Positions 42,001-57,006 of a stretch of 64,000 bases of DNA are shown in pieces. Position numbers and translations under genes: made by a program. The notes below the pieces were generated by a model. The model ran no database searches. It saw only the letters and a program-made list of their open reading frames with translations, and was not told the origin of the DNA. This DNA is from Sambucus nigra (lineage: Eukaryota; Streptophyta; Magnoliopsida; Dipsacales; Adoxaceae). Position 1 is the stretch's first letter, and each line of letters starts with the position of its first letter. The stretch is taken from assembly GCA_949130495.1 (NCBI GenBank), contig OX422215.1, forward strand, positions 524,453,755-524,517,754. The letters are read 5' to 3'.

Positions 42001-42951
42001 AGTCCTCTCTAATTTTTCGTTAAATTATAGAGTATTGAGAACTATGCCGCATTCTATTTACAAAAGTGCAAGTCTCACGATTGGCATGTGATCATGCAAC
42101 TGGTCTCTTTATTGTTTAACGTTTGTTTCATTAAGAATAAGGATTTACGGAAGTCCATTATGCAAGTAAGACTTTGCTTCACACTATTGTGTGAAAAAGT
42201 AGTCAAAAGAAAGCACATTATGGATACAAAAGCATCCTGTGTATTGAAGAAGTACTTCCCCCCACATTCATTGACATTAGTATTCACTTGTTAGTGCATT
42301 TATGCTATGAAGCGCTTATTTACAGCCTAGTAAGATATCAATGGATGTACCCGTTTTAAAGGTATACTTATTAATTTATAAGTTAATGAAAGTTTAAATT
42401 ACTTTAATATATGGGTTGACGAGTTTTAATTACTTAATGTATAAATTTATGAAAGTTTTCAAAAGTATGCTAAGAATACGAGGTACATTAAAGGATCCAT
42501 CACACATGAATACATTATTGTATATGCGCCCATGTTCACTAGGGAATATATGCCCGGCCCTAGCATTGGAAGTTCAAATTCAAACCATGAGGGATTTGTA
42601 GATGATGGTTATGAGTTAACCGATAAAGGGGGTTTATTCATGGGAAAGCGAGTTAAACTAACAGTTTACAATATGAGTGAGTGGATAATTATATGTTTGA
42701 AATCCATGAAGATGTCAACGAATGGAGAGTAAGCTCGTGTTGTGATTTTACTTCATATTGCTATCTAATATACTTTATCACCTTCTTAATAAATATTTTA
42801 ATTCAATGTATAAATTATAATGTGTTCGAGCATAATAAAAAGCATAAAGCGATTTCACATTTACGTAGTGAAATTAGACTAAGTGTAATAAGAGGTACTT
42901 ATTAGTCTAACGTCCCTTATTAAATGATATATAATAAATGATTGCACGTTT
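42001..42951 (+). pseudogene. CACTA transposase, middle piece (DUF4218)
   Basis: Directly after the L1 poly(A), the frame reads KSHDWHVIMQL, then LRKSIMQVRLCFTLLCEKVV and CVLKKYFPPHSLTLV (42070-42290), matching the GLKSHDCHVLMQ...FFNALC...YFPPSFFD order of DUF4218 in CACTA transposases. Farther on, FMKVFKSMLRIRG (42455) corresponds to the RYMKVLKGYVRN motif. A tail around 42600-42730 fits less well. Stops and frameshifts are present. It continues the gene begun at 34160; the next part is beyond the LTR element. Confidence 0.75.
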
Positions 42952-43656
42952 TAATGAGTAAAATTGGAAATACTAATGTAAATCATGCCATCTAAGTTAT
43001 ACTCAACATTTAAAAGTATAAAAATGATAAAGAGATATATACACAAGATTTAGAGCGGTTCGGCTATAAAATGAGATTACATCCACTTTGGGGCATTACT
43101 CTCATTCGATCCATGTTTACAAATACTTAATATTGCATCAAGGGAATAAAAATAGAGATTAGGAAGCTATAATATAGGAGTTAAATACTTTTATGTATTT
43201 AAGGTTGAGGCCTTGTAAAGTAATCTTGAAGGAGGTCGCGGTTATTCTATGCTAGGCTAGCCAAATAAGGTAAGCAGAGTAGGACTAGGATTTAGAGAGA
43301 AGTTATAGAGAATTTGGTAGAGATTGGCTACTCTATTATTTCTTACTAAATGAGGATTGAGCACCTCAATTAATCGAACTCAGTTAGTGTCCCACGTGCA
43401 CTATTCACATGACTTGTAGATAAGAGGGTATCTTTTTCTAGAAGGTGGACACCTAATAGTCCTTAGGCCAAGATGTAAACTCTGAGGCCTATTATGCTGG
43501 TGGTTGGCTGAGGTGTAAACTTTGTGGCCCGAGTGTAGTATAAGGTCGAGACCTTATGGTTAGGTTGAGACCTTTTATGGGTACTTGGGCACATCCTTAT
43601 GTATTTGTGCAGACCTCTATGCCATGCTTCCAACAGGGATCAATGGACATATTTTG
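42952..43656 (+). repeat. Left LTR of the nested-host LTR element
   Basis: Matches 59489-60205 throughout. Landmarks: GTAAAATTGGA, CATGCCATCTAAGTTATACTCAA, GATCCATGTTTACAA, TCTAGAAGGTGGACA, GCTGAGGTGTAAACT. Ends near TGGACATATT. The copies are clearly diverged. The part of the interior between it and the copia, 43657-44588, has no coding signal. Confidence 0.85.
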
Positions 43657-44588
43657 GGCACAAAATAAGCCCTCGAGCATTGGTGCTAATAGGACATTGA
43701 TTTAGTGATGGGGATTGAAGTAATGTAAATGGTCTCTATGTTTATGTGTAGGCCTTCCTCGTAATGCTTTGAATTCTATGATGTTTCATCGTTAGAGACC
43801 TCTAATATAAAATATTTGGGCCTGAGGTCTCATTCATTGTGTAAACACTTTGAGAGCAGAAAACCCAAGTGATTTTCGACGGGACCAAGTGCAATTTTCG
43901 AGGGTATTCAAGAGGTTTTCGCCAAAATTTTTGTCGACTTCAATATCCTCATTTCTAGGTCGGATTTCACCTTTTTCCATTTTGTAATTTCTTCATTTTT
44001 CATTCATTTGTACTATTTTCCCCATTTACATGTACTAATTAATGCTATAACTTGATGAAATTGAATTGGAAATATTGAAATGAAGAACTAGGGTTTTCCC
44101 AATTTTTTGTATTCTGTGTCAATGGAATTGGAAAAACCAAGGCCATTTTAGAAATGTAATCTCAAATATAATTCATAACATGAACTGAAATTAGAACGAC
44201 AAATGTAATCCCCATACGTAACATGTTGTCGAATCTAAATTTCATGTGAACCATAGCCCAAACCTCCATTTGAACCCTAGTTTTACGTATTTGAGTTGTT
44301 AATGATTTTAGGACGAATGCTTGGGTTTTGATGGCTTTTGTGTCTTGTAAGTTGTTGAAGAGGGTTTTTATGAGTAGGTTATGAATCCGCATTGTGTTTT
44401 TGGGCCAAATGAGAGTTTATTTGATTATATTTGACTTCAGTTTTAGCCAAGAACACCTATTGTTGTTCTTGGTGTGTTCTTGGCCAAAAACCTGGAGTTT
44501 TCAATTTATATCCTTTTAGAAACATGATAAATAATATTGGGCCTTTGCTGCTAATGCATTAGACTTTATGTGATGGATGTGACCGTTA

Positions 44589-45564
44589 TGTTGGATAATA
44601 TAAATGCAAATACAGAAATGGAACTCTTTATATATCACAGTAATGTCAACTTCAATACAATAATGTAACTTCTGAATAGATACTAGAAAGCTTCAAGGCG
44701 TGATGTCACTTTTCTAAATACAGTATTTGCCCCACACGAATAACTTCAGTATACAAACGGGAATCCGCAAATCCATACTCAAGATACAATGAAGCAACTT
44801 GCACGGCCTGCAACTTGTATATTTGAAGACAGCCTTTGGATGCAGCAGCGAAGAACAGTCAATCAAGTTCTTATTCAGTTTATGTTCATTAAACATAATA
44901 AGATAATTTATATCTCCTGAAAATTGTAAGGGAGTAATAGCAAGGGTTGGAAATTTCGAAACTGGATAATATTTATTATGTGCAATTTCGAAATAGGATG
45001 CTTTTATTTATAGGAAATGAAAGGCTGCATCTCAGGGGTCATGACTGTTAAGTTTTAACAGTCTTTACTTAATTCCGAAATGGTATGACTGTTAATTACC
45101 AACAGTCTTAAGCCATTTTTGAACAGGTACAGTAATACCGAAACGGTTTTACATGGACCTATGAAAAAGTGGTCGCGCCAGAGCTACCGCGATCCGACCC
45201 GGACGAATCCCGGCATGCGAAGTGCAAAGTGCGCCACTAGTGCATCTACATACGGTGTTTTGCACCGTATTAGAGGTCTCTTGAATAGCCTCTTAAATGC
45301 AAGATGAATTAACTCTTTGTCTTCCATTTCTACTTATTAAGTTCACACTTTCTTAATATTTTTTCAATGTGGGACTCAAAGGTCGCCCACTCCTTTTATA
45401 GCTTAGTGGGTATCACTTAGCTTTACTCATTTTCCAATGTGGGACACTCTCCCTTTTATATTTGGTTAGCGTCCCACTTTTCTCCACATACTTCCAATGC
45501 GGGACAAGCTTTTAAGCTTGTACTCCCAAAGCTCTTACTCACTTATTTTAAAAATTCTCCAACA
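44589..45564 (-). repeat. 3' LTR of the copia element
   Basis: 976 bp. Carries perfect hairpin GACTGTTAA-GTT-TTAACAGTC (45043-45063) with an imperfect repeat (45087-45107), and three CAATGYGGGAC words (45365, 45435, 45491). It lacks a roughly 41-bp GC-rich insert found in the other LTR. Confidence 0.93.
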
Positions 45565-46087
45565 TTCCTCCACCATTTTCAAAATAAGTTTTGTAAATCT
45601 TTGATTGTCTGTAAGACTGTGTATAAGCATTGGTGTCTCACGACTTGAACTAATACCTTGTGAAGGTTCGTCAAGGCTAACCATGAAAGTATAGTAGACT
45701 TTTCTTTGAACTATCCATCCATATTGATCAGCCGAATTTTTCTTCACACACAAATCTTTTAGTCACTGATTATCCATATAAGCCGACACATGTATTAGGC
45801 CTTGTGTTTGTACCTTGATTTCATGAGTGCTTTAGAGTCAAGCTCAGTTCTCATAGAAAACGACACCACTTCCACACTCATATAGGTAGATTATCATAGG
45901 TGTCCATATAACTTAAAACACCATAAATCTATTAAGGTTAAACGCATCCTCTTTCATTATTCATTACATGTTCTAAGCACTTATCCTTGGGATGTTAAAT
46001 TTTATAGTGCTTACAATCACGTCGTATGATGTACTTTAATCATTGAACTTGAGACTTGAATATATCAAGTTTCAAGTTGAGTTTCCA

Positions 46088-49000
46088 TTAAGAGTGATTA
46101 TTCTTAATGGGCTTTAGTCCCATCCATATTGATGTCTTAGACACCAGTCCTCTTGCAAGACCTTTTATAAAAGGATCAGCTAAATTTTGACTTGATTTTA
46201 CATAATCCATTGTGATTACACTATCTGTAATCATTTGTCTGACATAACTATGTCTAAGGCCAATATGTCTAGATTTTCCATTGTATACTTTACTATAAGC
46301 TCTGGAAAGTGTAGACTCACTATCACAATGTATAGATATTGGAGGCATTGGTTTTGGCCAAACTGGAATTTCAATTAATAAATTCCTTAACCATTCTGCC
46401 TTTTTACTAGTTGCAGCTAATGCTACAAACTCAGCTACCATAGTAGAATCAGCTATACAAGTTTGTTTCTTTGATCCCTAAGAAAAAGCTCCTCCACCAA
46501 GAGTGAAAATCCATCCACTTGTTAAGGAATGATCCTTCCGCTCAGTTATCCAACTGGCATCAGAAAACCCTTTTAATACTGAAGGATATCCACTATAGTA
46601 TATCCCATAGTCCATAGTTCCTTTTAAATATTTTAATATTCTATTGACATCATGCCAATGCAATAAACTTGGATTACTAGTATATCTACTTAATTTACCA
46701 ACAGCATAAGCAATATCAGGTCGAGTACATGTCATGGCATACATTAAACTACCAATTACTCGTGCATATTCCAATTGTGAAATAGCTCTACCATTATTAG
46801 GGATCATCTTTAGCTGTGGTTCAAAAGGTGTACTAACAGGTGTGCAATCAAACTGATTAAATATCTTTAAAATTTTCTCAACATAATGAGATTGAGTGAG
46901 AATTATATTTTTATCTTTCCTTATTATTCTCATTCCTATATGACATCAGCTACACCCATATCTTTCATATCAAATTTAGAAGACAGAAAACTCTTTATAT
47001 TATTAATGCTTTCTAAATCAGTACCAAGAATTAACATGTCATCTACATATAAACAAATGATCACACCTTTACCATTAGCAAATTTACTATAAACACACTT
47101 ATCAGATTCATGAATTTTAAAACCATAAGAAATAATGACTTTATCAAATTTTTCATGCCATTGTTTAGGTGCTTGTTTTAGTCCATATAAGGACTTAATA
47201 AGTTTACATACTTTATTTTGTTGTCCAGTCATAACAAACCCTTCAGGTTGTTTCATGTAAATTTCTTCTTCTAAGTCACCATTTAAAAAGACAGTTTTCA
47301 CATCCATTTGATGAATCTCAAAATTATATATCTATGCTAATGCAATTAAAATTCTAATAGTGGAGGTTCTAGCAACAGGTGCATAGGTATCAAAATAACC
47401 AATTCCTTCTTTTTGTGTAAAACCTTTAGCAACCAATATAGCCTTGAATTTATCAATTATTCTATCTATTTTCATTTTCTTTTTAAAAATCCATCTACAC
47501 TTGATAGGTTTAGATCCTGGAGGTAAGTCTACTAACTTCCAAGTTTTATTTCCCAAGATTGAATCCATTTCATCATTTATAGCTTCTTTCCAAAATGCTG
47601 AATCTACAGACTTAATTGCCTCACTATAAGTTTGTGGGTCTGTTTCAACGCTAAGAGTCAAAGCATATTGATTACAAGATGTGTCTCTAGTTCCTTTAAC
47701 AAGATAGACTACAAAATCAGGACCAGAGCTTTTTTCTTTCCTAGGTCTCTTACTTTTTCTAATCACTACTTGTTCCGCTGGTGGAGTATCAGAGAAATGT
47801 GAAGGAGTGTTTACTGATTTTTCATTATTTATTCTAGGAATAGATGAAAACCTTTGTTCATAAAAAATTGCATCTCTCGATTAAATTATTGTATTTACCT
47901 CAACAGAATCATTAGGTTCACTAACCAAAAATCTATAGGCTTTACTATGTTGTGCATAACCTATGAAAATACACTCAACACCTTTGTTTCCTAATTTCTT
48001 CCTCTTAGTTTCAGGTAGTCTTACAATAGCTCTATAACCCCAAACTTTAAGATAACCTAAATTAGGTTTTCTATTCTTCCATAATTCGTAGGGAGTTTTC
48101 TTATTATCTTTAACAGGTATCCTATTCAGAATATGAGACGCAGTTAAAAGTGCTTCTCCCCAAAACCCTTTACTTAAACCAGAATAAGAAAGCATAGCGT
48201 TAACCATTTCAGTTAGTGTCCTATTTTTTCTTTCTGCTACTCCATTTTGTTGTGGTGTATAAGGTGCAGTAACTTCATGTATAATTCCCGTATCTTCACA
48301 AAATTGAGGAAAGTGATATTCACCGCCTCTATCAAATCTAAGACATTTTATTTTAGTATCACATTGATTTTCAACTTCATTTTTATATGTCTTAAATTTA
48401 TTAAGCACGTCATCCTTAGAGTTTAAAAGATATACGTAACAATATTTTGAAAATTCATCGATAAATGTAGCAAAATATATACTACCACCTCTAGTAGGTG
48501 TTCCATGTAAATCACAAACATCACTATGTACTAATTGCAACAAAGATATAGTTTTTTATATTTTTCAAAAAGGCAATCTTGTTTTTTTGTTTGCATGCAT
48601 ATTTTACACTTTTCATTCATATCATTCTCATATTTAGGAATTAAATTTAAATTAACCATGAAATGCATATTCTTTGTATTAACATGTCCTAAACGACTAT
48701 GCCATAATGAAAGACAATCAACGATATAAGCAGAAGAATCTTTTTCATTGATATTGAGCTTAAGCATGCCCTCATACAAATATCCTTTGCCTACAAAGAT
48801 ACCATTCTTAGTCAGAATAAATTTGTCTGACTCAAATACAAGCTTAAAGCCAAATTTGTTAAGAAGACTTCCAGAAACTAATTTTTTCCTAACATCAGGA
48901 ACATGAAAAACATTGGTGAGGCTAAGGATTTTTCCGGAAGTGAATTCGAGATCCATTGTCCCTTTGCTTTTAACCACAGCAGTAGATGAATTTCCCATAT

Positions 49001-49991
49001 AGAGGGAATCTCCTTCCACTGTTTCATAGGCAGAGAACAAGTTCTTGTCCTTACAAACATGCCTTGTGGCACCAGAATCAACCCACCAAGAATTGTCTTC
49101 TCCAAGCATATTAGCCACTGATATCATAGCAGCAAATTTTTGCTTTGTGTCTGATGTCCCTCCTTTTTCCTTTAGTTTCTTGAACTCACGACAATCCTTC
49201 TTGAAGTGACCTGGTTTGTTGCAATGAAAATAATTTCCTTTCTTCTTTTTGTTTGCTTTAGAATTATTTGAAAAATTCTTCCGCTTGTTATTTTTTCCAT
49301 GATTGCCATATTTTTGCTCCTTTCCTTCCTCCACCACATGGACCTTAGAAACAGAATTTTCTTGTTCCTCTTTACCATCTAGAATTAGAGACTCTTGTTC
49401 AATTCTTAAATGAGTCTCTAATTCTTCAAGTGAAAGATCCTCATTTTTGTGTTTGAGTTCTTTCTAATAATCTTTCCAAGAAGGAGGAAGGTTTTCAATT
49501 ACGGCAGCAACAATTACATTATCATCCATATTTAATTTTTTGAGTTTGCAATGATTTATGATGCGTTGGATGTCAGGAAATTGTTCTAGCACAGGCCTAT
49601 TATCATGCATTTTAAAGCTTAAAAACTGACCGATAAGGAACTTCTTACTTGTAGCGTCTTCCGTAAGATATTTGGTCTCTAATGTTTCCCACAAATTTTT
49701 TGCAGTACCAATATTTTGGTACAAGTCGAAAAAATTGTCAGGAAGTGCATTGAGAATGTGACCACAACACAAGTAATCATCAGTCTCCCATTTTGTGCGT
49801 TGCCTAGTCCGTTCCACGGTTTCATCTTCATCTTCATTTGGTTTCGGTTGTGACAAGACATATACAATCTTCAATGTTGTTAGAAGAAAATGAACCTTTT
49901 TATGTCAACGCAGAAAATTACCACCATCAAAACGGTCCAACTTGACAAAGCCTTCTGTTATTTGTCAAAGTGATTTGGAAGAGTCTGCCAT
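46088..49991 (-). pseudogene. Copia gag-pol polyprotein, broken by stops and frameshifts
   Basis: ATG at 49991 (MADSSKSL). Gag (LDRFDGGNFLR, 49940-49910) has TGA at 49965-49967 and 49905-49907 and a TAG near 49465. The zinc knuckle reads YFHCNKPGHFKKDC; its first Cys is Tyr. Protease WWVDSGATRHVC is intact (about 49085). Pre-integrase is followed by a frameshift near 48545. Integrase: LVHSDVCDL, FDRGGEY, TPQQNGVAERKNRT (D,D-35-E residues present). A TAA at 47881-47883 and a TAG near 47330 precede the reverse transcriptase ([59 protein letters not shown] intact). A frameshift near 46935, a TAG at 46477 replacing Trp, then RNase H (HCDSESTL, RHIGLRHSYVRQ) ends at 46088. Domain order protease-integrase-RT defines Ty1/copia. 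Confidence 0.95.
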
Positions 49992-50014
49992 TTTTGATAA
50001 TACTGTATTTAGAT

Positions 50015-51031
50015 TGTTTAACAATATGAATGCAAATACAGAAATGGAACTTTTTATATATCATAGTAATGTCAACTTCAATACAATAATGTAACTTCTG
50101 AATAGATACTAGAAAGCTTCAAGGCGTGATGTCACTTTCCTAAATATAGTATTTTCCCCACACGAATAACTTCGGTATACAAATGGGAATCTGCAAATCC
50201 GTACTCAAGATACAATGAAGCAAATTGCATTGCCTGCAACTTATATATTTGAAGACAGTCTTTGGATGCAGCAGCGAAGAACAGTTAATCAAGTTCTTAT
50301 TCAGCTTATGTGCACTAAACAGAATAAGATAATTTATATCTCCTGAAAATTGTAAGGGAGTAATAGCAAGGGTTGAAAATTTTGGAACTCGGTAATATTT
50401 ATTATGTGCAATTTCAAAATAGGATGCCTTTATTTATATGAAATGAAAGGCTGCATCTCAGGGGTCATGACTGTTAAGTTTTAACAGTCTTTACTTAATT
50501 ACAAAATGGTATGACTGTTAATTACCAACAGTCTTAAACCATTTCTAGGCAGGTACAGTAATACCAAAACGGTTTTACACGGACCTACGAAAAAGTGGCC
50601 GCGCTAAAGCTACCGCGATCCGACCCGGATGAATCCCAGCATGTGAAGTGCAAAGTGCGCCACTAGCACCTCTACAACCCACTGCCCCGCACACGCACGC
50701 GTGTGGGTGCGTGTGCGTACGGTGCTTCGCACCGTATTAGAGGTCTCTTGAATAGCCTCTTAAATGCAAGATGAATTAACTCTTCATCTTCCATTTCTAC
50801 TTATTAAGTGCACACTTTCTTAATATTTTTTCAATGTGGGACTCAAAGGTTGCCCACTCCTTTTATACCTTAGTGGATATCACTTAGCTTTACTCATTTT
50901 CTAATGTGGGACACTCTCCCTTTTATCTTTAGTTAGCTTCCCACTTTTTTCCACATACTTTCAATGTGGGACAAACTTTTAAGCTTTTACTTCCAAAGCT
51001 CTTACTCACTTATTTTAAAAATTGTGCAACA
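50015..51031 (-). repeat. 5' LTR of the copia element
   Basis: 1017 bp; same landmarks as the left LTR. Additional GC-rich segment of alternating CACGCACGCGTGTGGGTGCGTGTGCG sequence near 50682-50718, next to the hairpin ACGGTGCTTCGCACCGT. Confidence 0.93.
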
Positions 51032-52332
51032 CATTATTCATCTTTAACCTCATCCAAGTCTTGTGTTGTTTGCACATCATGTCGTGGACTTTTCGACGAA
51101 GGTGTGGCTTTATGACTTAGAAATATATGGCCTTAGTAGGCCTTTGCTAGTTATTATTACTTTTTAACTTGGACACGACTTTTAAAATAGGTCGTGACCT
51201 TTGCCCAAAACTTGCACCACTTTACTTTACCATTACTTTAGGATCTTCCGACACTATTAGTCATTTTTCTAGTCTTTGGTTTCTACATACTGTCGTGGCC
51301 TTTGTATTGAGGTCGTGAAGTTTTAATTTTATGAATCATATTAGTATAGCTTCTTTTTAGGAGTCTTTGTTCATTAATGGTTGTGGTCTTCGAACTGTAT
51401 AGTTTTTTTTTGCTTTTACAGATCCCTTTTATGGCCCTATGAATATAAACTCTTAGGAGTATGTGGATAACTTCTATAGCAAATATTTTTGGGAGATCTT
51501 CTCCCATATTTTTGAACATTTGTCCTCTACAAGACGTAAAGCCTCCATTATATCTTGAATACCAAACTCTGATACATGGTCCATGGCCTTTGTTGAATAT
51601 AGGGATCTAATAGAGATAAGTGAGACCAGTCATAAGGCTGAGGAGGATAGAAGTTCAACTAACAACCAGGCGCTTGTGAGATACAGTATAAGGGAAGAGG
51701 TCACGGCTTCTAGAAAAGATACCCAAACCACTTCCACGGAAGTAAGAAATAATGAGGTTGGGCCCTCTAGTCATAACTAGACAGATAGGCCTCTTACTAT
51801 AATGAAGTATCCATGTGAAATTACCGAGGACTGGTTAACTCATTTGGCTGAATTTTATGAATTTCCCAAGAGCACCATTTCTCTTTTCCTATCACGAAAC
51901 ACAGATCATGTCCCGCAGTAACAAAGGATCCGTCATGCTTTTCTCATAGCCCTCACACTACCTATCTCTTTCCCAATTTAAAAAAATAATTAAGGCAATG
52001 AACTTGGCCCAAACACAGATTGACCCCAATGGGTGGAAGGAAATTTTAGCTTCCCTAGTGGTTCGAAAGAAGAATTTCAATAAATATATAACTCCCGTAC
52101 TTCTTTGATTTTGTTAGGCCTAGGAAGGACATAGTTAACAACCTTTGGTATTCTTATCTGGGGTCGCAGAGTGATATGAAATATCTTATGACGAACAAGC
52201 CTTCTAATAATAAGAACTAGATAGGCAAGTATTTTTATGTGTTACGGGACAACTGGGAAATACACTCCGAGGAGTATCAACTTGAAAGATATTTATTGAT
52301 TTTGCGGACATAGTGGTGGCCCCCAAAGGAAG

Positions 52333-52411
52333 GTAAATTCATATATCTTTCACTTTCCACGACTTTTTATTGAATATATCATATGATGAATTAAACGTTT
52401 TGTTTCTGCAG
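52333..52411 (+). other. Probable spliceosomal intron 1 in the gag-like ORF
   Basis: 79 bp, GT...AG, T-rich with a TTTTGTTTCTGCAG acceptor. The exon before ends in phase 1 and the exon after continues the frame without stops. Confidence 0.6.
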
Positions 52412-52567
52412 TTCATGTTGGCTTTGATATAATAATGAATCAAAGGGCACATATAGAGGCTGCAATAGTCATTATGGATAGAAAGAAGGATTTTGTGGCC
52501 GCAGTAACTCTACGAGACTTAAATAAGCTTTCCTACTATCCATCCCATTTAAGGTCATCCCAAGCAG

Positions 52568-52650
52568 GTTATATATAAGGCCGAAGCCGTTATCTTCAAT
52601 GTTCTGCGCACTATTTGTTCTTCACTTTTTAATATTTGACTGATGTTTAG
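52568..52650 (+). other. Probable spliceosomal intron 2 in the gag-like ORF
   Basis: 83 bp, GT...AG, with a T-rich 3' half ending TGATGTTTAG. Same phase as intron 1; the next exon reads TSAEGVLEIEIDKEIL in frame. Confidence 0.6.
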
Positions 52651-53484
52651 GTACATCCGCAGAAGGTGTTCTAGAAATAGAGATTGATAAGGAAATTTTG
52701 ATGTCCCATCTTGACGAGTTAGAAGACTCTATCCACTCCATGAAGTATGCCTTGTAGAAGGGGAAGGGGAAGAAGATAAAACAGGTCACGACCAAATCAC
52801 ATGTTGCTCCTACTACCAAAGTTCTTCTGAGGCCATGGTCGGTGGTACAAACTTGGAACCTCAAATTTAAGCTGAAACTTTTGCAGCCATTCCTTCTAGT
52901 GAGAGGGTGGTTAATCTGGATTCACCCTCGTGGATAGGGATTATAGGCCAGACCTTTCTAATCCTATCAATCTCACAGAGCATACCCTTTTGAAGTCTTC
53001 CCATATTATTAACCCCAATTATATCACCCTTACTAGTATGGTAGTTGTGATGCAAAAAAGACCACAGTTTAGGACAATGGACCCAGATTCTCCCTAAGAA
53101 ACTAAAGTCACCTCAATATCCAAAATGAGCGAGATCATCCATTTGCTAGACATTACCCATATGGAGGATGTGGATGCTTTGGACTTGGAGAACCACCAAC
53201 TCCATTTCCTTCTCAAGTTGAATATCTTTATATGTGTCCATTTCTTTGAAGTGACTACTTTTGCCCATTTGTTTATTTCCTTTTTTACAAGTTGTTGAGG
53301 CTTCTGTCATTCAGAGAACAAATATGACAAAATATACTAGAAACTACAGTTTGTGGAGGCTTCTCATAAGCCTGACTTTAAAGAGATGAAAAGTCTTCCT
53401 TTGAAGTTGGCAAGAATTCAGTTGTAGTGTCTTTTCAGGTTGACAAACAAATGGCAGCATCCAAGTTGGAGGTTTCCAAGAAGG

Positions 53485-56425
<2,941 letters not shown>

Positions 56426-56430
56426 GAAGG

Positions 56431-57006
56431 CAAAAATCAAAGTTGAATAGGAGCTGAGTAAGGTCGCAAAGTTTATCTGCTTATCATGAGACAAGTTCTC
56501 AACCTTTGGGACGAAGACCATGAAAGACTCCAAAAAGATTCTTGATCTGGAGGCCAAGCTCAACTCTTAATCCTATAGCCATGATAAGGAAATGAAGAAA
56601 AGTGAAGAAGATCATGCTGTGGCCTTGAAGAGGGAAAAATATGAAAATATTACGGCTCTTGAGAAGGCTAATGAGGAGGACGTGGCCAAGTTTAAGACTT
56701 TGTAGGATTTTTTTAGTTGGTCTAAAATAAGGGATGCATCCTTTGTTATAAGCAAATAACATTGATAATGTCCAAAATCTTTCTTTATACCAAGGATATT
56801 ATTCTCAGTTGGAGGTTCGATGACACGGAGAACTCCCAATGTGAATTTGAACTTAAAGAAGTTGAGGTTAGGTGTAAATATGTTTTGGCTATGGCTTCCT
56901 AAAAAGGGGATGAGGAAACATAGACTGCATATGAAGAGGATGAAGATGAAGAAGAGGGCACGGCCTTTTGAGCCATTAGCTATGTCTTTGATTTTGTTTT
57001 TGTGAA
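56431..57006 (+). pseudogene. Gag-like ORF, 3' part with coiled-coil character
   Basis: Continues the ORF interrupted by the solo LTR. Fragments such as LDLEAKLNS, KEMKKSEEDHAVALKREKYE and ITALEKANEEDVAKFK have the Lys/Glu/Leu pattern of a coiled coil, as in the C-terminal half of the PF04195-type proteins. It ends in an acidic stretch (YEEDEDEEEGTAF) near 56935. Frameshifts and stops are present. Confidence 0.5.

Larger units (their letters stand above)
36527..42001 (+). mobile_element. L1-clade LINE, near full length, inactive
   Basis: About 5.5 kb: a (CT)n and CCATAAACCCTAGGG leader, ORF1, ORF2 and a short poly(A) (41993-42001) after TTGTGGGGGTACCGTCTCTCTTCCCT, a 3' end common to plant L1s. 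It is inserted in the CACTA transposase gene, between the Transposase_21 and DUF4218 parts. I found no clear target duplication, and the exact 5' end is uncertain because of the CT run. Confidence 0.9.
44589..51031 (-). mobile_element. Ty1/copia element, complete ends, inactive
   Basis: LTRs at 44589-45564 and 50015-51031 begin TGTT and end CAACA in plus reading. Flanking 5-mers CGTTA (44584-44588) and CATTA (51032-51036) differ by one change of the kind expected from CpG decay. The interior encodes gag-pol on the minus strand. Total length is 6.4 kb. It is inserted in the interior of the 17-kb LTR element. LTR divergence is visible but moderate, so it is younger than its host. Confidence 0.93.
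51583..53479 (+). pseudogene. Gag-like 'putative gypsy type transposon' ORF with introns, 5' part
   Basis: An acidic N-terminal segment (51583-51780) leads to EITEDWLTHLAEFYEFPKS, QTQIDPNGWKEIL and GKYFYVLRDNWEI, the order seen in the plant protein family labelled putative gypsy-type transposon (PF04195), found in non-autonomous or Ogre/Tat-like elements. Two intron-like gaps occur: 52333-52411 (79 bp, GGAAG|GTAAATT...TTTCTGCAG) and 52568-52650 (83 bp, AGCAG|GTTATA...GATGTTTAG). Removing both joins an open 156-bp middle exon in frame to open sequence on both sides, which argues for real splicing. Several stops (for example TAG at the end of 51583-51780) show it is dead. Function unknown; gag-like by position. 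Confidence 0.6.
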
